The notes under the pieces were generated by a model. That model was given only the letters and a program-made list of their open reading frames with translations. It was not told the DNA's origin and ran no database searches. Shown in pieces: positions 33,601 to 45,146 of a stretch of DNA of 64,000 bases. The translations under genes were made by a program, and so were the position numbers. Where the stretch lies: NCBI GenBank assembly GCA_032821775.1, contig JAVLRN010000004.1, positions 1,116,001 through 1,180,000 of the forward strand. The letters run 5' to 3'. Every line of letters starts with the position of its first letter. The first letter of the stretch is position 1. The stretch is from Sanguinoderma infundibulare (Eukaryota > Basidiomycota > Agaricomycetes > Polyporales > Polyporaceae).

Positions 33601-36029
33601 TTTAACTGTGTTTCGACATATGAGAACCATTGTCGTGTAGCCTGCAGTGCATTATCTTTGGTGCGAAGGCAAATTGCCCACACATATGACGAGTAATCAT
33701 CATAGAGTAGGATTGCATGCTGGTACTTGTGGTATGACAGCACAGGAAAAGATTTCAGATCAACATGGATCAGCTCAAAAGGTCGGGATGCACGCCAATT
33801 GTCAATCGGGTGAGATTGCGATGGCATTTTGCCTTCAGCACATCCATGGCAAATTGAGTCCTTTTTGGGAATCTCGACAATTGGACACTTCTCAGTGTGT
33901 TTCCGAAGATGCCTCAACACATCATCTGAAGGATGACCTAAGCAACGGTGGAGAGTTTCATGATCTACGCCTTTCAGCGCAACCATGTTTCACGCCTGTA
34001 CAGGCTGCGCATAAATAACATAAATTGTATCACCAACATTGCGTGGTTCAAAAGAAACGACATGCTCATTGTTGCAGTAGAGCGAGATCTTGGCAGTAGT
34101 AGCATGCGCTGACATCCCATCTCGCAGTAGAGCACCCATAGAGATGAGTTTGTTGGTGAGATTAGGAACAAAGGCGACATTTTTCAGCCTTAATGTTCCA
34201 CCTGTTTCCAGTAATAGGAAAACAGTGCCTTCGCCAGTCATATAAGTTACGCCATCAGCAGTGTTGAGTGGCAGTTTGGTCTTGTAGTAGCGGAAATCGG
34301 CAAAATCACCCATAGAATAAGTGAAGTGCATGGACGCTCCTGAGTCGAGCATCCAAAGGTCGTTATTGACAACTGATTTCGCTTTCCCCTTACACTTCAC
34401 GCATGCTGCATATGTAGAGCGGTGAATACATGTATTATCTTCTGTAGCCACTTGTAATACAGGTGTAGCTACAGGTATGCGTGATACATCTACACGACGA
34501 GAGGGTCTTGCGACACTAGTCACTGCCAATTTAGGCATGCAGTCAGCATACAACTCATGGTATAGTGGGGAAGGGACTGACCATTGACGATCGAAGAACT
34601 CCTTGATGTCGTTGTCCTGCTCGTCTTCACTGCTGAGCCCGAGGGACATGGTGTCCTCCATGTCCATGTCCTCGATGACCACGCCTATGTGCTCCCTGAG
34701 GTGCGGCCTGATGCGCTCCCTGAGGGTGCGCCGGCGGCGCTTGGGCTCGCGGTCCTCACGGTCCGTGTCCTTGTTGCTGTCCACCTCGACGATCCGCGCG
34801 CTGCTGGGGCCTGCGAGGGGCATTGGGCTGCGCGACACGTCTGGGCTGGTGCAGTGGGAATCTGCGCTGAACGTTGCAGATGATTCCGGCGATGAGCGCA
34901 TTGAGGGTGACTCGGTCCCCGGCGTTAGGACGGGGTCCTTGAGGGCATCCTTGTTGATGCGGCTGTACTGGCCACTGGTCATGACGAGCACCTTGAGCAT
35001 CTTGATGCGCTCGACGGTCGGCTCCACGCCTAACTGTGTTGCGATGGCGAACGCATGCGTGAGCGCAGGGTACTGGTGGTTGGGGCCAGTCTCCGCACAG
35101 ACGGGCTTGCGCAGGAGCGCACGCGGGTCCTCCAAGTGCAGCAGCGTGCCCTTGGTGATGGTGGGGATTTCAGCAACGTGCACGATGTGGGCATGCTGGT
35201 GTGCACCTTGGTGCTGCTGGAAATGGCCGCATTCTCCGCGCCGACCACAATGGCCTTGGCCTTGCTGCTGCTGCCCCTGAGGGCGCTGCTGCTGGTGCTG
35301 CTGCCCATGCGGGCGCTGCTGCTGCTGCTGCCCTTGCGGGCACTGCTGCTGGCAGAAGGTAGGGTCTTGCAGCTTGCGCTTGACCGCTGAGATCTTGTTC
35401 ACGCTGTTGCGCGGCTTCTGCTGGTGGCGCCCCTGGCGCTGCTCCCAGTGCATGATGACGCGGTTGCATACCTCGTCGAAGGTCACCTGGCGAACAGCAG
35501 GGTTCGCCGCTGTGCCAGTGATCCCCGAGATGTAGACCTGGATGACAGGGTTCATCGCTGGCGGGAGCTTCGAGAGGAGGATCATCCCCTTGATGTGCTC
35601 GGCAACGGTGAACTGGTTGGTCTCGAGGGTCTGGAAGTGTGCATGGAGCTTGTCCATCGCGGGGATGGGGTTGCCATCAGCAGGGATGGTGATGCCCATG
35701 GCGGCGCAGAAGTCCTGGTAGATGACCGGGATGCCAGGCTTGCCATACGTGTCCTTGAGGTGGTCCCAGACCTCCTTGGTGGTGGTCTTGGACTCGATTG
35801 CGGTGCCGATGGCATCATCGACACGGAGGCGAATGTTGCCTCATGCAGAGGAGTCATCCTCATCCCACTTGTTGATCTCGTCCTGATCGGCGGTGGTAGC
35901 GGGCTTGGTCCTAGTCATCGGTTTGACCCAACAACTCTTGGACTGGAGGAAAGCCTGCATTTTTGGTGCCCACACAAGGTAGTTGGGGCCGGTGAGGAGA
36001 GGAACAGCGTTGACGAGGTCCTTTGACAT
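30609..36029 (-). pseudogene. Copia Gag-protease-integrase-RT-RNase H polyprotein, two TGA stops
   Basis: One frame of 1,807 codons from ATG at 36029 to the stop at 30609. Gag starts MSKDLVNAVPLLTGPNYLVW. A Gln/His-rich tract (about 35380-35190) replaces a standard CCHC knuckle. Protease: DSGAS in LWMLDSGASMHF. Integrase: HRCLGH...CHGC finger, Asp in IHVDLKSF, Asp in KSDSGGEL, Glu in NGRAERIIRML. RT: ARLVAKGFSQ, SAYLYGKLDEEIYLEQPEGF, YIDD in VIVYIDDALF. RNase H: TDSDWASD, ALSSTEAEYMA. The only breaks are TGA at 35841-35843 and 33990-33992. With just these two hits the copy is young; readthrough of the second, at the protease/integrase border, cannot be excluded. Confidence 0.93.
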
Positions 36030-36361
36030 GGCGATTGATAAGATGGTTTGAAGTCTGGACAGAAGAGACTAGTTAGTCATCATTCTGAATGACAATCAAA
36101 GAGAAGAGAGGAATGCCGGAAGTGTATACCGGCATAGGTTCCCCCTCTTGTGGCATTGGCAGGCAGCGATAACAAAGATCGTGCCACATCCAAGCCACCA
36201 TCATGTGTGGCCGGCAGTGTATGATCGCGCCTGATCCAACACATGGATAGTCTGCCATAACGGCGACAAGGGATAGATGATAAATGTGTAAAAACACCAG
36301 GTGAGCTGGTGAGGAGTGGAACGCAGCCAGCAGTGAGCAGTGCAGTATCCACAACGTCAAC

Positions 36362-36375
36362 CAGGGCTCATAACC
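36362..36375 (-). other. Copia primer-binding site matching the initiator tRNA-Met anticodon arm
   Basis: The plus strand just inside the 5' LTR reads CAGGGCTCATAACC, the conserved initiator tRNA-Met anticodon stem-loop sequence (CAT anticodon). The minus-strand complement would therefore pair with an internal tRNA cut site rather than the CCA end, as known for Drosophila copia, which primes from a 5' half of this tRNA. Confidence 0.75.
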
Positions 36376-36726
36376 TGTGGAGCACAGTGGGGGTTGCCCA
36401 CTGTGGGGTGCAACTAGATGCAGCAGTCACACATACTCACCTGGCTAGAGAGGTAGAGAGGCTGTAGAGGTGAGTGAGGAGAAGAGTAGAAGAACTCTAG
36501 ATATTAGGGCCAATAGGGGCCATATATATACTACAGAGCATACTGCATTACTAAGGCTATACAGTACAAGACATGCCATACTGGGATACAAGGTATGGCA
36601 TCACATGAGACCATCATGTGTGGCGGCTATACAGCGCCTGTGCAATGGATGTGATATCGGGCTGTGCCGATATCAAGATATGCAGCTATGCCGTGCAACG
36701 CTATGCTCGGCTATGCGCGTTCAATA
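36376..36726 (-). repeat. 5' LTR of the Copia element
   Basis: Same length and ends as the 3' LTR. It keeps five CpG sites that read TpG or CpA in the other copy, and has lost one (CA at 36539-36540 against CG at 30371-30372). Confidence 0.95.
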
Positions 36727-36731
36727 GGGTC
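36727..36731. repeat. Copia target-site duplication, right copy
   Basis: GGGTC directly after the 5' LTR, identical to 30203-30207. Confidence 0.9.
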
Positions 36732-37871
36732 CCCAGCCTGTCCTCGTCAAGATATATGATCCCCGATTCTTGAACAAGAGGCTCCCCTTCCCACCGTACC
36801 TACCCTTACGCCCATGGAGCATGGAGGCAGAGAGAGCAGGGGCTGCCCTAGGGGAAGACAGGTTCGAAGAGGAATGGGAGGCCTGCTATGACCTGGTGCC
36901 GACTGATGCTGAAAGTCTCGCTACGCACGCCGTGGTCTGGGAGAAGCATTACCAGAGGCTCTCCAGCTCCGTGTTCCGTACAGAGCACACAGCATACAAA
37001 CAGTTGGCCCACCTCCAGGGCTCCGTGATCCCACTGCTGCTCCTCATCAGCACCTACCTTCCACCGGACAAGTGAGTCATCCACTTGCCCACGATAGTCT
37101 TCGAGTTCATCCTGGACGCCATCGAGGCATGTGATGTAAACCCCACCACGCTGGATCCCGAGGTGTGCACCACGCTTCTGTGCACCGTTGACAGCTTCCC
37201 ATCATGCGGCGTATTCCACGCAGACCTCAGATACGACCACATCCTGTTCACTCCTAGGAACCGACCTACACATGGAGTCATCATAGACTTCGGTGCCGCA
37301 GGAATCAAGGAGGAGGATGACGACGAAGAATCATGGCAGGTAGATGTGGAGTTCTACGATGACAGTGGCTTTGTGCGTAAACTGTTGCAGGCGAAGGGGG
37401 TCCTGGTGGAAGGTGTAGAGATCTGCGAGGACAGTAGCAGTAGCGAGGACAGTAGCATGGACAGTAAGTGGTGTGTAGTAGCATAGACGGTCTGGCGGCA
37501 AGGTTTGATACTTTACCCCATATGTTATCCCTTACATCGTCGTTTTGGCGGTTGGACGCGTTACTGCGGCACAGGAAAACTGGTGAGGGTGGGCAGAACT
37601 TTGCCATGTCCAGGAAATAACATCAGAAAAGTCGCAGAAAAGTCACGTGAACAAGGGTCTCGACCACGTGCTACAGACTAGGAAGTAATGCGTGCAGACC
37701 ATTCGTGACTATGCCCTCCTCCCTCCCCATCATGCCCTTGTCCTGTATGCGTTCTACTGTTATCCTCTTGCACTGCGACGGCATGCTTTGAATCTCTGCC
37801 TCCTCCAACTTGGCTAGTACTTGGTGGTCTGACAGCGTTTTGTTGGGATGCAAAAGCCACTTGGGTCTCCT

Positions 37872-37878
37872 TATAAAA
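37872..37878 (+). promoter_or_regulatory. TATA box upstream of the gene at 38046
   Basis: TATAAAA in CCTTATAAAAAC, 168 bp before the first ATG of the following frame. A GTAAGT...CCAG pair at about 37958-37978 may mark a small leader intron, though it is too short to be convincing. Confidence 0.4.
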
Positions 37879-38045
37879 ACAACAGAACCTTTCCCAATTT
37901 ATTGTAGACCACAGTATACGAAGTTATCGTTCAGTCATATGTGCCGTGTTTTCAAGGTAAGTGAGTTGTTTCTCCAGGATCATTGAGGACTGATGTCTCC
38001 GGATTCAACATTGATAGTTCGCTTCTGGCATCATGTTCGGCTTCC

Positions 38046-39993
38046 ATGCCTCGACGTCCTGTGCGGCCGTCCACGCCATCCACAATGCGATTGGATGGCA
38101 GCACTATAAGGCCCCCTCAGTGGCGCCGTCCTGCACGGTTGCCTTGCTATTCTCCCCCCACCATGGCCGATAACACCCCCACCAATGCTGCTCCTCAGGC
38201 CGATAACACCCCTGCCAATGCTGCTCCTCAGGCCCCGAAAATCATGCCCTTCGCGCAGTGCGACCTCACTCCGCTAGGCATCGGAGACATGGTTGTACAC
38301 CTGCGCACCCAGCCCTTGCTTCACGACCTCCCCCAAGGTCCCCTCATGGCTATGGCCATCACCCTCATTACCCACGGCGGGTCCTCCGATAAGGAGGATA
38401 CTGTCCCCCACGGACGTCTCTATCCCGCCTTTTATGCCGCCCACTCGTCACAGTCGACCATGACCTGGCGGAGCGGCATGCGTGATGATTACATGAGACT
38501 AATCATGGACCTAGTAAGTCATTCGAGCATAAATTCGTTGATCTTTTTGCTCACTTCATCTGCAGCTTACTTGGCACAACTGGGTCTCTGGTGAATCTTC
38601 TTTCTTCATCTTGACTCAAGCAACCCGCCGTCCCGGCTCACGTCCTCTTGTCTTGGAGGCCAAAATGGATGTTTTCCTCCCCGTCGTCCTTCGTAAAGAA
38701 TAGCCACGTATCGCCAGCCACCTCGCTCGCATGGTTCAGTGCTTCATGTGCGAGATCACCGTCCCTACGATGATTTGCATGGACAAGGCAAAGTCGACAT
38801 ACACCAACAGGTTACCAACGATACCCGAGCCACCTTCATGCATCAATTCCCAGCTCGGACTGATATCTTACTCAATGACAAACTGGTTGACCTTCTATGG
38901 TCGGGACAATGCTGTGCTTGAACGACTCATCTCTGAGCAGACAGGCGGCATGCAGCTGACCACAGCCGTTGTCCCTGCCCCCATCCCTCCTCCGCCAATG
39001 CCTTCTGCTACGTTCCCTCCTCCTGTCTCGGTCCCGCCTGTTGTCCATTCCCCCATCTCTCCTCTGTCAGCCCCTTCCACTACGCTCTCTCCTTCTGTTC
39101 AGTCGAGCTTGGCATCCCTCCACAGAAAGGGGAAGCGGCACGAGATAGAAGACAGGCCTTGGACCATAGACAATCTCAGATGCTGCGCAGAGCTGCTGTC
39201 CGATACCGGTGTGTTCGGCCAGGACATTCGACCTCAGATCTGTGAGCAACTGGCGAACAAGTTGCTGGATATATTTGCCATTATCTCCCAACTCGAGAAC
39301 CATGTCGAAGACCTTGAGAAGATCAAGCACACCCAGCTCGATGAGCTTGAAATACTCCGTGACTCATTGCGGAACTGGTTGGATGGTTCGTTTGTTTTAT
39401 CGCGCTACTTGCCTCTTTTGAGCGTTATTAACCACAGTATTTGTCTAGAGCACCATGTGAAGATGGAGCGTGTCAAACACAGCCGCACGGCAGCCCCCTC
39501 GCACTCTGGTACATTCGGCATGCCGGATAAAGTGAAGCGCTCAACAGGTTCACCGATGTCGACAGCTACGAGTTTGGTTTCGTCCATCTCTTCTGTCACC
39601 AAGTCCAGTTGGCATCCCGTCCATCACCCCAGTCACCAGTCACGTGGTACTACTCCCATGCAGATGTCCTTGCCTCCTGCCACCCATGCTTCTACCGCCG
39701 TCTCGCGCCGTTCTACTCCCATGTGATTAGTTTCGCCTCCTGTCACCCCCGCTTCTACTGCCCACAGCGGCCATCGCCACCAGGCAGAGCCTGTCTACCA
39801 CTCAACTTCAGATGATGAGGAGTCTGAGATATTTGGTCCGCACACCCGTAACATCATCGACAATTTCTTTCTGTCCCCGGTGACGCACAGCACGCTCAAC
39901 TACATCTGGCGCAAGTATCCGAGGAATGACTGGGCGCAAACAGTGCGCTCCTCCATCACGACCCCTTCAGAACTCAAAATGTACTTCCCCTGA
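38046..39993 (+). pseudogene. Unrecognised two-exon gene with two in-frame stops
   Basis: Exon 1 (38046-38513) joins exon 2 (38566-39993) through a 52-bp GTAAGT...CTGCAG intron in phase 0. The frame is then continuous to TGA 39991-39993, except for TAG 38701-38703 and TGA 39724-39726. The product would be about 630 aa. An 11-residue motif is repeated twice near the N-terminus (ADNTPTNAAPQ, ADNTPANAAPQ; bases 38166-38231). There is a folded middle (TWHNWVSGESSFFILTQATR), a Pro-rich linker, and a helical part (QICEQLANKLLDIFAIISQL) with coiled-coil character. I do not recognise it. It faces the KDZ gene tail to tail and may be a mobile-element passenger. Confidence 0.6.
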
Positions 39994-40626
39994 ATATTAT
40001 CCAACCCCCGATTTTGATCGGACATTGCACTACGACGGCCGGGTCATCTAATGTGTCTCAACGACACCACCGTGGGCTGGTATGAAAGGCTCGACCTCTA
40101 TGCAGACTAACTTCATACATCGTTTTCATCTGTGAGTTTTAGCTTGAGGACCGGGGCCGTTACGGTGCATTCCGCCACGCAGTCAGCCATAGACTCCGCA
40201 TCACTCAGTGTCCATTCAATTGGCAGTCTTTGACGCTTCTAACATACATTGAACGCTTGGTTGCCTGCATTTTGCTTGCATTCAATACAGAGCCTTATGA
40301 TGGCCTAAGCGGCACATGCTGCTAAGGCTAGCCTGCACAAGGAGGGCTGTCCTCGACTGCGTCAAAAAGTATACAGTGAAAATTGTAGAGGGTGGATTGA
40401 TCTCATTTTGTGCGTCTTCTGTAAAATGTCACATTCATCTCCAAATGAAGATTGGGGTTCTCCGCACTTGACACATAGACGATCACAAGGGCACTGCAGT
40501 AGCGAGGAAAGCAATGAAACGGGGATGACAGGGCATACATCTCTTGCCTGACAGTAAAGTCGTCCGACACAATGCATACGGTCGACAGGACCAAGACTTT
40601 GTCAATACATTTCACCTATCTTCAAG
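39994..40626. other. No recognised gene
   Basis: Spacer between two converging genes. Only short frames, no repeat noticed. Confidence 0.3.
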
Positions 40627-43600
40627 CTAGGACGCAACATCAGACATGGTATATACAAGTGCTGCCATTCTTCGACGGAACTCGGCAATGTCCTGTACCG
40701 AAAGCAAGACTGACATATAACCTCGCAATATTGCTGTGGTGCAGGCGAGAACCCACACACCACAGTCCCAAGAATTTTTCTGCAAGGGCTCAATCTTCAC
40801 AGAACATCAACGGCATGTCAGGGCCTGATGAAATTGCAAGCAAGGAACTCACCACGAGAGGATATGTCTTCCAGTCGCCATCCAGGGAAGGTGGCGCATA
40901 TCCATAGGCTACTGCAAGGCGATGCAAACGGTGGATTAGAACAAAGATATCCTGGAACTTGGTAGTCAGAGATAGTGCATGCGTGGAGGTTGTTTCCACT
41001 ATACCTTTGCATTGGACTCGAAGCTCTCCTTATCACCGAAGCTGTCGAAGTAAGCAATGCGTCGCTTCCTCCAATATACTACAGCTAGAGTCCAATGGGA
41101 CCGCTCGCAACTGTGGATTGGAAAGACCCAGATGTCCTTCTCCCAAAATCATGTACTCTTCCAGCAGACCTGCCATACACCTTGGTCATTGCCAACTCGA
41201 TGTTGCACTACTGTCCAAGAAGGAAATAAGGCAGGAGCGCCGCATGTGGCAGCCGTGCCGAGGTGTCGAAGGAGAATCTGAGATCCTTCATTAATACAAT
41301 CGTCATTCAGCCAGGTGGCCGGCTGGTAGAGCCGCTTCAGAGAGGGGAGATCAAAGACCAGACAGTGATGTTCGACAGTTGCTGGAACTGTACAAGTTTC
41401 ATGCGGAAACTGTGGCATATGGGAAGGGGCAGGAGGCAGGCAGATCTCAGTGTTATTGTGGACAGTGAACTGTACCCACTCAAAACATAAGAATTGCAGC
41501 GACGATGGTATTGGATCGTTACGTACTGGGTTGCAGTCCAACAGTAACAGTTCCTTCTCGATCAGCGGCATGCCAGAGGGCATTGATGGGCCGAATGTCG
41601 GCTCCATGTGGCAATCACCGATGTCCTGCCCATGCTCGTTGCAGATAACCTCGAGGGTGTCGTGGACAAGGCAGGTCTCCTCGTCGAGCTCCTCCATTCC
41701 AGCATCATTAGATACATCACCCTCCCACTCATCTTGGAAGCCAAGATGCACCCAATGAAGAGGTACGGACTGTGCGGCGCCGGACAGTTTCTCCACCAGG
41801 CAAGTGGCTTCGGAGATCTGTGACTTGAACTGAAGATCTGAGACGAGTGTTGTGCGCCACTGGAACTGGAGCAAGAGAAGTTTCTCTTTCTCTTGTTGCA
41901 GGAGAAACAGAATTTCCGCATCTGATGGGTGATAATTCGGATGTGGAACCGGGCATGAAAGGGAATTGTACTTACTTTTGGGGAGTCGTATGGCCAGCTC
42001 AACAGCGGCTAACTCGAGCCCGTACCATCGGCACATGTTATCAGCTTCTGATCCCAATCTGTGACGCTCTTCTAGGCACCGCTCCCGCGCCAGGACCGCC
42101 TGAATTCCGCTGCGTACGTCAGCATCCTTAAGCCACCGCAGAAGAGTTGGGGAGACTCTTGTGACCCAGACATCGGCGAGAAGACTCAAATCCTCCCGTA
42201 ACTCATTGAGCTTGGTCGGTAAGTGGGTAGGTAGAGGGAACTCCCAGGAAGGATGGTATTGCCCAGCCAAGGCATCACAATAGCTGTTGAACTTCCGAAT
42301 AGCAGTTGTCAGCGCCGGGGTACACTTGGTGATGGCCTTTCGCGTCTGCTGATGAAGCTTGGTTCCTGAAAACATGTCCATGTGAGTAACACATTATGCA
42401 CAGGAACCGAATGACCCGCCTAAAGGCTGATCATGACCCCCTGCAGTGCGGTCCAGTTTGTCCCATTCGAAGAACGTTCCAATTGCTCATTTGTGGATGT
42501 TGATCTTCAGATCTCGTGCAAGCAACAGCGTGCGAACGAACTCCAGCAGTAGTCTCTGAATCTCCGGAAAGGCGTCAGTGACGTTCAGTGATGTGTACAG
42601 GCTGTCGACCTTGTTGATGGTATCTTTGTGGGCCTGACGCAAACTGTTGAGGAAGTTATGCACCTTGGGGTTTTCCACGTCCTGGGAAATGGCCTTATGA
42701 ACGTGTTGGATGTACTCGTCAATTGTATTGAGCTCAGTTTGCAATGTGAGTACTGTGTCAAGCTCCTGCTTGATCTTTGCAGGTGCATCTATAGAAGAGC
42801 GAGCCTGGTGAGAAAAATTCATTAAGACGAGATTAGACACGTGTGGTTTCTAACAGACAGCTGTGCCCTCCATTGTTGCGACCATTGTTGTCGAAGTTCG
42901 GCAACAGGGGTTTGGACTCCAGCCAGCTCTTGATTGGCTGCTTGATTACAGGCTTCAACTCTGTTCTTCAGCCGGCCTCAAATCCACCCTCCGAGGTGAT
43001 CGCGGGCAGCGATGTTGATGACGTCCATGTGTCAGTTGATCAGCCAAATACGGTGCGAGCGCTGTGGTCATTCCGTAAGGTAAGTTGTGTTAGAGATAGT
43101 CCGAAAACATACCGCAGATGAGCATGTCATGCTGATCAATTTACGCAACTTCGACCAAATCCTTTCTGCACCTTCTCCCTCTGTCAAACCAAGCCCTTTC
43201 TGCAATCGTGGATTGTAGACCAATTGGCACGCCCACTGGTGTCCGTAGGCATGCATCACTGAGGTGGCAAAGAGTAATCTGTCCATGATAGAGGCCGGTA
43301 GAATATCAAACTGAATATTGTGTTAGAAAGGCCGGGACGAATAAGACATAGTCCTGGTTCATTACGCACCTGACGCAGACTGTGATCCATCACGCAACCG
43401 ATGTCGTAGTACACCACAACTGTTGCTTTGCATGGGGTCGGGAAAAGAGTTCATCAACTAGCACTATGCCATAGTACTGCTGCTCGCCAGAGGTATCGAC
43501 GTTCACCAAGAATAATACGATGTCATGACGACACACAAGGGCCATGAGGCCAGTGTCATCGAACTTTGGCCCGTGGGTCTTCTCCTTTTTCTCATCTGCG

Positions 43601-43989
43601 GCCTCATACGATTTCTCACACTCATCAATCGATGTGTCGGGAACTTCACTTGTGTGTGGCCGAGGGGGCTTCTTGCGTGCGGCAGTGATGCGAGCCTCCA
43701 TCATATTGATCTTTTCTTTGGATAAGAAGTATTTCGGCTCATAGAACCACGGGCTTTCGCCTGCAGCGATGTTGTGACATTGGCTGAATGTCGCATCCAG
43801 GGCAATGTGGATGTCTCCACCATCACTGGAAAATTTTGTGAGTACAATACGAAGATCCGTCGAGGTGAACACACTGTTCGAAGTTGTGCCCAAATCGTGT
43901 CCCTCCAAAGCATGCCGGACATAGCTTTTGCAGGTAGTGGGTACAGGTTTCCCCGGCAGATTCATCGTCATGGAGGCCTTCTGGTGAGT

Positions 43990-44125
43990 GCTCACGCGGA
44001 TGGTCGCTCGAACGGTCGCATGGATGGTTGCGTGGATGGTCATGTGGATGGTCGCGCGGATGGTCGCTCAAATGGTCACGCGGATGGTCGCGTGGATGGT
44101 CGCTCAAATGGTTGTGCAGATGGTA
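43990..44125 (-). repeat. 12-bp minisatellite in the KDZ coding sequence
   Basis: About eleven copies of a 12-bp unit (plus strand GGTCGCGTGGAT and variants). In the coding frame on the minus strand they give a run of DHPR-like tetrapeptides just before the CPACFGG motif. The unit length keeps the frame, so copy number can change without breaking the protein. Confidence 0.7.
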
Positions 44126-45107
44126 ATGGTTGCTGCCCGGGTGCTCTGCAGAAGGATTCTGTTGTTAGAATTCGAATCATGATGGGTATAATGCAAAACA
44201 TACCGAGGGATGAAGAGTTCTTCGTGGCATTTGTCTGAGAGTTCTGCTGCTCGGTGTTGACGAGAGGGATGCACTCATCTACCGCCTTCTCAAGCATAGC
44301 CTCTGGGCACCGATGGAGGACGTCATATCATTGGATAGCATGACCCAACCCTCGATGAAAGGGGTCTTGTACAGGCTCGTCCTTGAGTTGAAAATCAGTA
44401 AAACATAACTGAGTGCAGAACTGACGAAATCATACCTTGTCGTTTAGGATGGGGAATCCACGGCGACTGTACATCATCTTCAGCACACCAGATAGGGCCC
44501 CCACAGCATCTGCAGACCACTCAAAGAGGGCGAAGTAGAAGTCTAGCAAGTCTATCGATACCGCAAGACGAGGTTGAAGAGGTGATGTGGGGAAAAGACC
44601 GTTGCACACAAGAGTTTGCACAATAGTAGCGCACTCGCAAGTTTCGAATGTGATTGTAATCAAGTCTGTTGAAATGAGTTCATGTTGTTACTGCTTAGAA
44701 TGAGCAATGACATACGGTCGACATGAAGACATTGGATATTCAGTTCCTTGGGGGTGCACACTGGCAGTCTTTTGCAGTGGCACATGTTCGTCTTAACTTC
44801 AAGAGGGCGACCCAACCGACCTTGACTTCGCTGCATGTAGCCAAGATAGTCATGTACCAGAGTGGGGATCAAGGTGAGCCAGTTATTGTATAGGCGATGA
44901 GCGGTATCATCCAGAAGTACTCTCCGAGAACGCGGTTGTGGGTTTTCTGTCCCTGAACTTGGCTCGTGACCACGCAGGTCGTCGCTGGGATGTGGAGTGC
45001 ATCCCTCTTCAGGCGGAGGGCTGCTAACATCCACTACAGGCTGGATGTCTATGTCGGAAGGCTGGGTGTCCACACAATTCCAGCATAGTACACTGTATAT
45101 ACTGGTC

Positions 45108-45146
45108 AGCCGGAAGGGATAAAATGACATAATTGCTGTTGGGCCG
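45108..45146. repeat. Left terminal inverted repeat
   Basis: Begins AGCCGGAAGGGATAAAATGA. Mismatches to the right copy are at its positions 8, 20, 33 and 35. Confidence 0.75.

Larger units (their letters stand above)
30208..36726 (-). mobile_element. Complete Ty1/Copia element with LTRs and target duplication
   Basis: Two 351-bp LTRs (30208-30558, 36376-36726) flank one gag-pol frame on the minus strand. They are bounded by GGGTC duplications, a polypurine tract (30559-30570) and a primer-binding site (36362-36375). The LTRs differ at 6 of 351 positions (1.7%), so insertion is fairly recent. It lies in antisense to the kinase-like gene it splits. Confidence 0.96.
30066..37486 (+). pseudogene. 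Fungal kinase-like gene interrupted by a Copia element
   Basis: Exon sequence 30066-30207 (ATG in CCATGG; FSPGEKVIIQ, CVPFTQTVMLIARSLQLG) continues after the Copia element at 36732 in the same frame (VLVKIYDPRFLNKRLPF). That stretch carries a VAIK-like Lys. Downstream are an HxDL catalytic-loop equivalent (GVFHADLRYDHILF) and a DFG equivalent (VIIDFGAAG). The stop is at 37484-37486. Proteins of this type are common in mushroom genomes; targets are unknown. Besides the 6.5-kb insertion there is an in-frame TGA at 37073-37075. The acidic C-terminus ends in Ser-rich repeats (EDSSSSEDSSMDS). The gene was probably functional before these hits. Confidence 0.75.
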
